In this document: piece by piece, positions 21,482 through 32,600 of the stretch | Numbering within the stretch: the first letter of the stretch is position 1 | How the letters are laid out: each line of letters begins with the position of its first letter | Assembly (NCBI GenBank): GCA_965112735.1 | Contig: OZ218962.1 | Span: 3,267,856-3,331,855 of the forward strand | From: Phaeosaccion multiseriatum | Taxonomy: Eukaryota > Ochrophyta, other classes | DNA length: 64,000 bases | Direction: 5' to 3' | Made by a program: the position numbers and the translations under genes | Notes under the pieces: model-generated | Told to the model about the DNA's origin: nothing | Databases searched by the model: none | What the model saw: the letters and a program-made list of their open reading frames with translations, nothing else

Positions 21482-22717
21482 ATGCTGCCCCAAGTAGTGG
21501 CAATGGGTGTCCGGTCCAGCCCACAACCCTCTTCGCAAGGGCCGGAGGATGGAGAGGCTGACGCAAGTCAGCAGCAGCAGCCGCAGCAGCTTCAGCAGCC
21601 GCAGCCGCACCCACCTCTTCGCCCTCGTTCGTCCGCCGCGACGAAAGGAGGGAGAGAGGCAGGCGGGGCCAGCACGACTGCTGCAGGCCAGGAGGAGGAG
21701 GAGGAGGAGGCCAGGCGGGGCTGGGAGCAGTACCGGGAGGAGCAGCAGCGACAGGAGCAGGAGCAGGAGCAGAAGAAGAACGAGCAGCGGCAGCAGCAGC
21801 AACAAGAGATGCTGAGGGAGGGCTCTACTCTGATACAGATGGATGAGAAGGTGTTGGTGAGGCCCAACTACACCCCGGACAGCCACGACGCGCTCCCGCA
21901 CTACGTCGCCATGTACAGCTCCAACGCACAGCAGCAACAGACGCAGCAGCAGCAGCAGCAGAAGCAGACGCAGCATCAGCAGCAGCAGCAACAGGGACTG
22001 GGACAGGGACAGAAGAAGGCGCAGGACGTGGCGTTTGGGGTGGGGCTGCTCAAGGCGCTGCTGCCCAACAAGAGATGGACCGACGCTGCGGGCGAGTGGG
22101 TGCAGTCCGTCAGCTCCAGGCAGCTGCAGAGGGAGGAGCTGCTGGCGCTGGGAGACAGGCTGGTCGAGAGGTGAGGACAGGGGGGCACTGTGCAGAGAGT
22201 GATGGGCATGTGGCGCGGTGCCGAGGGGACGCCGGACGAGCGAGAGAGGCCCCTCCCTCATCACACGTGTGTGTGTGTGTGTGTGTGGTGTGTGTGTGTG
22301 TGTGTGTGTGTGTCGTCGCTCCCTGTCGCCCTATGCACCCGACGCCTCAGGCTGGGAGACGCGCAGGCGCGGAGAAAGCCCGTGTGCTCTGTGCGGGAGG
22401 AGGCCTTCTCGCAGATGCTCGACGAGATCATCAGACAGGTGCGTGCGTGTGTGCGTGCGGGGGCTGGGGTGTCGCAGAGTCGACGCCATGTAAGACAGAG
22501 CTCGCTCTTGTTGCTCTCGTGCTCAGTCCGTCGACTGCCATCCGTCCGTCGCATCCAGGTGGCGGTGTCGTGTCCGGAGCGCGGGCTGATGCTGCTTCGC
22601 GTGCGCAACGAGCTGCGCATGAGCCTCGAGCTGCGCGTGGAGCTGCACAGAGACAGCGTCAACTACAGGTGAGCGAGGCAGGGATACGTGGAGGGTGGAG
22701 GGGTAGGCTGCAAAGTG

Positions 22718-22770
<53 letters not shown>

Positions 22771-23319
22771 GATGCCACGGCCACAGCCACAGCCGACCCG
22801 TCCTCTCTCGGGATGAGTCCGTGCCCCTGCCGGTGTTGCTACCACCCTATGACCATCTCCTGCGCAGCACCAACTGCTTCTTCTGCTGCTGTATCACCAA
22901 CTGTACCGCGCCAACTGTACCATCACCAACTGCTCAGCGTGGCCAAGGCTGACTCTGGCTTGCGTGCGCTGGAGAGTCTGGAGGAGGAGGCGCTGTCTTT
23001 GTCGGCCTCTCTGCAGCAGCTACGGAGGGACGTCAAGGCCGTGGAGCACGCCGTCTTGAGCGGTGCGAAGCGGGAGGCAAGCAAACGTCAGGCCCTCGAG
23101 GCAAGCAGGAAGGCGGCCAAAGCCAGGTACACTTACTTAAAACCCCCCTGCCCCCTCTATGTGAGTACCCGCCTAATGTACCGGCACCCCCCTGACGTGT
23201 GCATCGATCGTTTCAGCCTGGAGATGGAGAGGGCCGCGCTGGACATGTGGATCAAGAGCAACGGGGAGGGCGCCTCTCAAACGGCGTCTTCCGCGGGGGG
23301 GGGGGCAAAGGCTGCATAG
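21482..23319 (+). CDS. DNALI1: Axonemal dynein light (intermediate) chain p28
   Basis: Exons: 21482-22170, 22351-22438, 22559-22668, 22938-23126, 23217-23319. The sum is 1,179 nt, giving 392 aa, and every junction keeps frame. The C-terminal 200 residues match the DNALI1/p28 family: LLKALLPNKRW, then KPVCSVREEAFSQMLDEIIRQ, then the hallmark CPERGLMLLRVRNELRM, followed by a heptad-rich coiled coil (LESLEEEALSLSASLQQLRR). p28 is the light chain of single-headed inner-arm axonemal dyneins and helps tether them, with actin or centrin, in the cilium. Known family members are about 250-280 aa. This one carries an extra N-terminal region of about 130 residues rich in Gln, Glu and Pro. I chose the ATG at 21482 because the frame has only a TTG upstream of it. 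The fourth exon acceptor (22938) is the least certain junction. This gene is the main evidence that the organism builds motile flagella. Confidence 0.9.
22269..22312. repeat. (GT)n in dynein light chain intron 1
   Basis: Dinucleotide array between exons 1 and 2 of the DNALI1 gene. A similar array lies at about 22718-22768 in intron 3. Both are on the sense strand. Confidence 0.85.
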
Positions 23320-24480
23320 CCCTTCATAGACTGTCCGTCACCCCCCGGATGGCAGTCTAAGATCCTCTGCAGGACCTGTGGCGTCGCTGCGGACTCCGCC
23401 CACTCACCATGGGGAGGCATATGAGCCGGCCGCTTCGCTCGACACTCCGGCCGCTACGCTGGCCATCCCCGGAGGGCGGAGGTCAGTGAGGGTGAGCAGT
23501 GGCTGCTATCAGCCGTGGATACCACTCCCCCCTGCCCCCTGCTGCTCCCCAGGCGGGCCCGAGAGCCAGAGCTAGAGCCAGAGCCAGACAGCGACTGCTG
23601 CCCACTCGACTTGGGGAGTGTTGGAGAGTGTTGGAGAGCGGGTCCGGTCCCACTGGGGTCGAGGGCGGCGTCGGGGCGGGAGCATGCGAGGCGCGCCCTC
23701 CTCCCTCTGCTGCGAAGCTGAAACGGACAAGAGAGAGCGACAGACACGAGGGAGGGCAAGCTGAGCTGCCTGCAGGAGAGCAGTGCAGGACAAGACGTAG
23801 CAGCGGAGTTTGGTGGACCGATTGAGGGGAAATTGTTAGTACCGTATGCCGTAGGAGGGAGAGAATCGAAGAGAAGAAGGGGGGGGGGGATGAAAGTTTG
23901 CACTAAAGATCGGTCCTGGATAAGATTTTCTGATTACTGATTACGGCCGGCGCTGCCGGCCTGATTACTGCTTAGGAGACTGGGTGCGTGCCAGCATTCC
24001 TGTCGTTTGCGGGGGCAGAGCGAGTAATGGAGGAGGCCAAACGCGCTGTGGGCATCTGCCGGCAAACTCCTGACAAGCCTCACGTGTTCTGTGCGCCTAA
24101 CAAGTACATCCCCGACGGGGAAGCCAAGCATGTGGCGCCGGGCAAGACCATCGTGCGCCACAGCTGCCCAGCATCATCCATGCTCAGCTAAACAAACGTG
24201 GTCAGCTGAGCAGGAACATCAAAACCACGGCAGACAAGAAGATGGATTGTTGATCCGCAAAATCAAGTATGCAGGGCGAGAGAAGAGAGCGGCTCCTTTA
24301 GAGACCAGTTCCGCGTCATGAGCTGAAGCTCCTCGACGCGGAGGAGACGACTCCGAAACTCCCGCCCATTCCCCAAACACGAGGGCCAGCTGCAGGAGAG
24401 CAGGAGAAGACGTAGCAGCGGAGTTTGGTGGACCGAGTGAGGGTGCGATGTTAGCATGCCGTAGGAGGTTCGGGAAGTGT
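23320..24480. other. Intergenic, with an 85-bp direct repeat pair flanking a decayed ORF
   Basis: No intact gene seen. Two related blocks of about 85 bp, at roughly 23766-23852 and 24388-24468, share gacgtagcagcggagtttgg and a tgccgtaggagg end. Between them, about 23990-24310 on the plus strand reads as protein-like sequence (VMEEAKRAVGICRQTPDKP, then PDGEAKHVAPGKTIVRHSC), broken by stop codons. I do not recognise the family. The arrangement looks like a decayed mobile element. Confidence 0.5.
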
Positions 24481-24509
24481 TTTTTTGGATTATTTTACTT
24501 GGAAAATAC

Positions 24510-24871
24510 TGTGGTTTCGCGGTTGAGTGGCACTTTTGGGCCACTTTTGACGCCCCGTGATTTTTTTTTGACGCCAAATGACGATTGCTTTGACGACGTT
24601 TGACGACTTTTGAAGCCCTTTTTTACCCCCTTTAAAGCCCTATTTGACGCCCTTTGACGCCCTTTGACGCTCTTTGACGCCCTTTGACGCCCTATTCCGT
24701 AATTTTTTTTTACCTGATTTTTTTTAGACGAAATTAAGGCGAAGTAAGAGAAAAGGGCGTCAAAGGGCGTCAAAGTGCGTCAAACAGGGCTTTAAAGTGG
24801 GTAAACAACGAGATTTGGCGTCAAAAAAAATTCACGGGGCGTCAAAAGTGCCACTCAACCGCGAAATTACA
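24510..24871. mobile_element. Foldback (inverted-repeat) element 1
   Basis: About 362 bp. It begins tgtggtttcgcggttgagtg and ends with the near-exact reverse complement, so each terminus carries gtttcgcggttgagtggcac or its complement. The inner sequence is also largely self-complementary: gacgccctttgac repeats on the left arm are answered by gtcaaagggcgtc on the right, and T-runs are answered by A-runs. It has no coding capacity, like a MITE or foldback element. No clear target-site duplication is visible; atac occurs on both sides. Confidence 0.75.
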
Positions 24872-24883
24872 ATACAATTGTAC

Positions 24884-25390
24884 TGTGATTTCGCGGTTGA
24901 GTGGCACTTTTTACGCCCAATTACGCCCCATTAATTTTTTTTTACGCCAAATGACGACTTTTTTGACGACGTTTGACGACGTTTGACGACGCTTTAGCCC
25001 CCTATTTGACGCCCTTTTACGCCCTTTTGCGCCCTTTTACGCCCTTTTACGCCCTTTTACGCCCTCTTCCGTGATTTTTTTTTACGTGAGTTTTTTTAGA
25101 CGAAATTAAGGCGAATTAAGATAAAAGGGCGTCAAAGAGCGTAAAAGGGCGTACGCCCTCTTCCGTGATTTTTTTTTACGTGAGTTTTTTTAGACGAAAT
25201 TAAGGCGAATTAAGATAAAAGGGCGTCAAAGAGCGTAAAAGGGCGTAAAAGGGCGTAAAAGGGCGTCAAATAGGGGGCTAAAGCGTCGTCAAACGTCGTC
25301 AAACGTCGTCAAAAAAGTCGTCATTTGGCGTAAAAAAAAATTAATGGGGCGTATTGGGCGTAAAAAGTGCCACTCAACCGCGAAATCACA
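24884..25390. mobile_element. Foldback (inverted-repeat) element 2
   Basis: About 507 bp, same termini as element 1 (tgtgatttcgcggttgagtg and its complement). The arms meet at the palindrome gggcgtacgccc (25147-25158) and are nearly perfectly complementary over roughly 240 bp. The left arm has about 30 extra bases from additional gcccttttac units. It lies 12 bp from element 1, so the two form adjacent large hairpins. No ORF is encoded. Confidence 0.8.
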
Positions 25391-25889
25391 TTCATTACAA
25401 AGCCCAAAAAAAGAAAAAAACACAGCTTGAAACCGCTGCTTGAAATAAAGCAGCTGAAATAAAGAGACCCGAATCAACAACATACACGAAACATTTCAAA
25501 ACTTTCTTCCTTCGATCCATCAAATGGCCGTCGGATCGTGAACTTGAGAGGGAATCGTGGCCAGGTGTGCAAGAGGCAAGACACGGAGACCGGTGGGGCA
25601 AGGAGCGCCCCACATATACCAGTAATAGCACAGTCTGAAGGGCCAGCCCCCTTGCGGCGCCGGGTGCCCACCTCTGCGGAGGGAAGAAGCGATTGGCAGC
25701 AGGAGAAAAAAAAGGGCGAGGTCCGAAGCGAGCGAGAGACCCCTGACCGCAGCAGCAGGACCAAAACAGAATAGCGGAGACGCGCCCTTGCCGCTTCTTG
25801 GCCGGCCTGGCCGGGGCCCCAGCGGGGGCGCCTTGGTGGGGCGAGGGCGAGTTGCATTGGCGAGTGGCATTGGCGGACGCAGGGCGGCC
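25391..25889. promoter_or_regulatory. 5' flank of the first membrane-protein gene
   Basis: About 500 bp between foldback element 2 and the ATG at 25890, expected to hold the promoter and 5' UTR. It is GC-rich near the gene. I see no recognisable core element, and the small ORFs in it look random. Confidence 0.4.
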
Positions 25890-26600
25890 ATGAGGGGGCC
25901 TTTCCCACCCTCATTGGCCGCTCTCCCGTATCTAGTGCTGCTATTAGGAGCAGCGACCAGGGCAGCGGCCACAGGGTCGGAGACGTGGGACAATGCAAAG
26001 GTGCGGGCGCGGCGCGACTGAAGGGCGCAGCTCACTCATTAACTCCTTGTTATTGGTCTCTCTGATTCATCTCTGGCCTCCTCACCCCAATCCCTTCCGC
26101 ACCCCCATGCCCTCAGGTCCAGTTCAAACGCGACTTTTTTGCACAGCACTTGGGGGGCAGAGCATGGACGCCGAAGGTAAGCATAGAGCGACACTCCCAC
26201 TCCCCTCTACGTGCCATGCCCTCTTTTTTGCGTCCCTCTCTTTGGCCGCTCTCCCGTCTTGTTCGCTGACTTTACGCACACGCGAACAGACGGTCGATTG
26301 GGCCCCGTCTGGATAGTTACTTAACCCCATCCTCCCCTCCCTCCCGCCCGATCCCCGCAGGCGTGCAGCGAGGTGGGCGACGAGTGCGATACTTCCGAAC
26401 ACTCGTGCTGCCCCGGAACGCAGTGCGGGTACACATCCAAGAGGTGTGAGTACATCACGTCGTCGCCACACTCATCCTACGAGGACTATAACTATGGCGC
26501 ACAGGTATGTTAGCCGTAGGTGGGTGGACGGGTGGCAGGCCCGGTCGCCAGAGTCCCTCCTGCTGTTCTTCACTCAATTGTTCGTTCGCGTGTGGCGTGC

Positions 26601-26646
<46 letters not shown>

Positions 26647-29600
26647 GCAGCGTGCCCGCGACGGCCGTGGCGCCAGAAGGCCCAGAGCTCTGCAGGAGTG
26701 CCTGCCGGAGAATGAAAAGTGTAAACCAAAGAAGGAAGACGACAGCAGTGACAGCAGCGACAACTATATTTCGTGCTGCGGAGAGTGCGTCGACAAACGC
26801 TGCACGGTAAGCAGCTCTCTAGTGCCCCTCGGGGGCCCATCTGCTGCCTTCGCTGTCTTCCTCCGTTGCCCCGCACGTCTCCATCGTAGGGTGTTCAGAG
26901 CAAGTGGTCTGCTCTCTCCCCTACTCTCTAAGCTGTATCACCAAGTGCTGCATCTCCTCATCCAGCTCTGTCACTCCCATGTCAATTTCTTCTTCCCTCT
27001 CCCTTGGCCAGGCACCCTCCGGGACACCCACACCCACTGCGCCGCCTACACAGGTACGACAGGAGGTGTGGAGGATGCCTCCTTCGGCTTGGCCTTCGAG
27101 GCTGAGCTGCTGGCCTGCTGATTGTGTGACGTGGCTTTTGCTGCAGATGTGGGACTATGGCACGTGTGTCTCTTTCTTGGATAGGCCCTCCTCCCCGTCT
27201 TTGCTGACCTCTTTTGCTGATCACGCTTCTCCCTTGTTGTGTCCAGGAACCATCGGCAGCGCCAATCGCGTGCCCTCTTCCCATTATAAGCCGCAGCCCG
27301 ACGCCGTTGACGTCGGGGCAGTCCATCAGCGACTGCCCAATTGTCACTGATGTCAACGTGGGCGTGACTCTTACCCACGAGTACGTGAGGGACTTGGAAA
27401 TCTCAATCACCAGCCCAGGGGGGACAGTGGTGGAGCTGTTTGATAATCGCGGGGGGTCGGGCGACGATATGACTTTGACAGTATTTGATGATGAAGCGAC
27501 GCAGAACATTCGAAATTGTGACCCGTCCCAGGCACCGTTCACCGGGCGCTGGATTCCCGAAGAGGCTTTGTCGGCTTTCGATGGCGAGAGCGGAGACGGA
27601 GTGTGGACTCTGACCATCACAGATAATTTTCGGCAAGATGATGGGTGCCTGCTGAGCGTGGACCTTGACATTACGTGCAGCGACAGCCTAACCCCAGCGC
27701 CCACGGTGGAGACACCTGCGCCTGCGCCTGTGGCTGAGCCTGATGGTGGACCCGAAGGCTGCTCGCTTCCCATTATTAGCCGAAGCCCGACGCCGTTGAC
27801 GTCGGGGCAGTCCATCAGCGACTGCCCAATTGTCACTGATGTCAACGTGGGCCTTACTGTTACGCACGAGTATGTGGGGGACATGGAAATCTCGATCATC
27901 AGCCCAGGGGGGACAGTGGTGGAGCTGTCAGACAATCGCGGGGGGTCGGGCAACGATATGACTTTGACAGTATTTGATGATGAAGCGACGCAGAGCATTC
28001 GAAATGTAGGATCTTCCTCAGCGCCCTTCACCGGAAGCTGGATTCCCGAAGAGGCTTTGTCGGCTTTCGATGGCGAGAGCGGAGACGGAGTGTGGACCCT
28101 GGCCATCGCAGACACCTGGTCGCAAGATGATGGGTGCCTACTGAGCTTTAACATTGACGTTACGTGCGACGCCGACTCAACCCCAGCTCCAACAGTAGCA
28201 CCAACAGCAGCTCCGACACTAGCTCCGACAGACACCCCCACAGCGACACCCACGGAAGCGCCGGTAGCGGAGACGGAACCGCCAACTGTGGCCCCAACCG
28301 TAGCACCAACAGCAGCTCCGACACTAGCACCAACAGACACCCCCACAGCGACACCCACGGAAGCGCCGGTAGCGGAGACGGAACCGCCAACTGTGGCCCC
28401 AACCGTAGCACCAACAGCAGCTCCGACACTAGCACCAACAGACACCCCCACAGCGACACCCACGGAAGCGCCGGTAGCGGAGACGGAACCGCCAACTGTG
28501 GCCCCAACCGTAGCACCAACAGCAGCTCCGACACTAGCACCAACAGACACCCCCACAGCGACACCCACGGAAGCGCCGGTAGCGGAGACGGAACCGCCAA
28601 CTGTGGCCCCAACCGTAGCACCAACAGCAGCTCCGACACTAGCACCAACAGACACCCCCACAGCGACACCCACGGAAGCGCCGGTAGCGGAGACGGAACC
28701 GCCAACTGTGGCCCCAACAGTAGCACCAACAGACACCCCCACAGCGACACCCACGGAAGCGCCGGTAGCGGAGACGGAACCGCCAACTGTGGCCCCAACC
28801 GTAGCACCAACACCACCTCCAACTGAAGCGCCGGTAGCGGAGACGGAACCGCCAACTGTGGCCCCAACCGTAGCACCAACACCACCTCCAACTGAAGCGC
28901 CGGTAGCGGAGACGGAACCGCCAACTGTGGCCCCAACAGTAGCACCAACACCACCTCCAACTGAAGCGCCGGTAGCGGAGACGGAACCGCCAACTGTGGC
29001 CCCAACAGTAGCACCAACACCACCTCCAACTGAAGCGCCGGTAGCGGAGACGGAACCGCCAACTGTGGCCCCAACAGTAGCACCAACACCACCTCCAACT
29101 GAAGCGCCGGTAGCGGAGACGGAACCGCCAAGTGTGGCCCCAACCGTAGCACCAACACCACCTCCAACTGAAGCGCCGGTAGCGGAGACGGAACCGCCAA
29201 CTGTGGCCCCAACAGTAGCACCAACACCACCTCCAACTGAAGCGCCGGTAGCGGAGACGGAACCGCCAACTGTGGCCCCAACAGTAGCACCAACACCACC
29301 TCCAACTGAAGCGCCGGCAGCGGAGACGGAACCGCCAACTGTGGCCCCAACAGTAGCACCAACACCACCTCCAACTGAAGCGCCAGTAGCGGAGACGGAA
29401 CCGCCAACTGTGGCCCCAACCGTAGCACCAACACCACCTCCAACTGAAGCGCCGGTAGCGGAGACGGAACCGCCAACTGTGGCCCCAACAGTAGCACCAA
29501 CACCACCTCCAACTGAAGCGCCGGTAGCGGAGACGGAACCGCCAACTGTGGCCCCAACCGTAGCACCAACACCGCCTCCAACTGAAGCGCCGGTAGCGGA

Positions 29601-32600
29601 GACGGAACCGCCAACTGTGGCCCCAACAGTAGCACCAACACCACCTCCAACTGAAGCGCCGGTAGCGGAGACGGAACCGCCAACTGTGGCCCCAACAGTA
29701 GCACCAACACCACCTCCAACTGAAGCGCCGGTAGCGGAGACGGAACCGCCAACTGTAGCACCAACACCACCTCCAACTGAAGCGCCGGTAGCGGAGACGG
29801 AACCGCCAACTGTGGCCCCAACCGTAGCACCAACACCACCTCCAACTGAAGCGCCGGTAGCGGAGACGGAACCGCCAACTGTGGCCCCAACAGTAGCACC
29901 AACACCACCTCCAACTGAAGCGCCGGTAGCGGAGACGGAACCGCCAACTGTAGCACCAACACCACCTCCAACTGAAGCGCCGGTAGCGGAGACGGAACCG
30001 CCAACTGTGGCCCCAACAGTAGCACCAACACCACCTCCAACTGAAGCGCCGGTAGCGGAGACGGAACCGCCAACTGTGGCCCCAACAGTAGCACCAACAC
30101 CACCTCCAACTGAAGCGCCGGTAGCGGAGACGGAACCGCCAACTGTGGCCCCAACAGTAGCACCAACACCACCTCCAACTGAAGCGCCGGTAGCGGAGAC
30201 GGAACCGCCAACTGTAGCACCAACACCACCTCCAACTGAAGCGCCGGTAGCGGAGACGGAACCGCCAACTGTGGCCCCAACAGTAGCACCAACACCACCT
30301 CCAACTGAAGCGCCGGTAGCGGAGACGGAACCGCCAACTGTGGCCCCAACAGTAGCACCAACACCACCTCCAACTGAAGCGCCGGTAGCGGAGACGGAAC
30401 CGCCAACTGTGGCCCCAACCGTAGCACCAACACCACCTCCAACTGAAGCGCCGGTAGCGGAGACGGAACCGCCAACTGTGGCCCCAACAGTAGCACCAAC
30501 ACCACCTCCAACTGGAGCGCCAACACCACCTCCAACTGAAGCGCCGGTAGCGGAGACGGAACCGCCAACTGTAGCACCAACACCACCTCCAACTGAAGCG
30601 CCGGTAGCGGAGACGGAACCGCCAACTGTGGCCCCAACAGTAGCACCAACACCACCTCCAACTGAAGCGCCGGTAGCGGAGACGGAACCGCCAACTGTGG
30701 CCCCAACCGTAGCACCAACACCACCTCCAACTGAAGCGCCGGTAGCGGAGACGGAACCGCCAACTGTGGCCCCAACAGTAGCACCAACACCACCTCCAAC
30801 TGAAGCGCCGGTAGCGGAGACGGAACCGCCAACTGTGGCCCCAACAGTAGCACCAACACCACCTCCAACTGAAGCGCCGGTAGCGGAGACGGAACCGCCA
30901 ACTGTGGCCCCAACAGTAGCACCAACACCACCTCCAACTGAAGCGCCAGTAGCGGAGACGGAACCGCTAACTGTGGCCCCAACAGTAGCACCAACACCAC
31001 CTCCAACTGAAGCGCCGGTAGCGGAGACGGAACCGCCAACTGTGGCCCCAACAGTAGCACCAACACCACCTCCAACTGAAGCGCCGGTAGCGGAGACGGA
31101 ACCGCCAACTGTGGCCCCAACAGTAGCACCAACACCACCTCCAACTGAAGCGCCGGTAGCGGAGACGGAACCGCCAACTGTGGCCCCAACAGTAGCACCA
31201 ACACCACCTCCAACTGAAGCGCCGGTAGCGGAGACGGAACCGCCAACTGTGGCCCCAACCGTAGCACCAACACCACCTCCAACTGAAGCGCCGGTAGCGG
31301 AGACGGAACCGCCAACTGTAGCACCAACACCACCTCCAACTGAAGCGCCGGTAGCGGAGACGGAACCGCCAACTGTGGCCCCAACAGTAGCACCAACACC
31401 ACCTCCAACTGAAGCGCCGGTAGCAGAGACGGAACCGCCAACTGTGGCCCCAACAGTAGCACCAACACCACCTCCAACTGAAGCGCCGGCAGCGGAGACG
31501 GAACCGCCAACTGTGGCCCCAACAGTAGCACCAACACCACCTCCAACTGAAGCGCCGGTAGCGGAGACGGAACCGCCAACTGTGGCCCCAACCGTAGCAC
31601 CAACACCACCTCCAACTGAAGCGCCGGTAGCGGAGACGGAACCGCCAACTGTAGCACCAACACCACCTCCAACTGAAGCGCCGGTAGCGGAGACGGAACC
31701 GCCAACTGTGGCCCCAACAGTAGCACCAACACCACCTCCAACTGAAGCGCCGGTAGCGGAGACGGAACCGCCAACTGTAGCACCAACACCACCTCCAACT
31801 GAAGCGCCGGTAGCGGAGACGGAACCGCCAACTGTGGCCCCAACCGTAGCACCAACACCACCTCCAACTGAAGCGCCGGTAGCGGAGACGGAACCGCCAA
31901 CTGTGGCCCCAACAGTAGCACCAACACCACCTCCAACTGAAGCGCCGGTAGCGGAGACGGAACCGCCAACTGTAGCACCAACACCACCTCCAACTGAAGC
32001 GCCGGTAGCGGAGACGGAACCGCCAACTGTGGCCCCAACAGTAGCACCAACACCACCTCCAACTGAAGCGCCGGTAGCGGAGACGGAACCGCCAACTGTA
32101 GCACCAACACCACCTCCAACTGAAGCGCCGGTAGCGGAGACGGAACCGCCAACTGTGGCCCCAACAGTAGCACCAACACCACCTCCAACTGAAGCGCCAG
32201 TAGCGGAGACGGAACCGCCAACTGTGGCCCCAACCGTAGCACCAACACCACCTCCAACTGAAGCGCCGGTAGCGGAGACGGAACCGCCAACTGTGGCCCC
32301 AACAGTAGCACCAACACCACCTCCAACTGAAGCGCCGGTAGCGGAGACGGAACCGCCAACTGTGGCCCCAACCGTAGCACCAACACCACCTCCAACTGAA
32401 GCGCCGGTAGCGGAGACGGAACCGCCAACTGTGGCCCCAACCGTAGCACCAACACCACCTCCAACTGAAGCGCCGGTAGCGGAGACGGAACCGCCAACTG
32501 TGGCCCCAACAGTAGCACCAACACCACCTCCAACTGAAGCGCCGGTAGCGGAGACGGAACCGCCAACTGTGGCCCCAACAGTAGCACCAACACCACCTCC

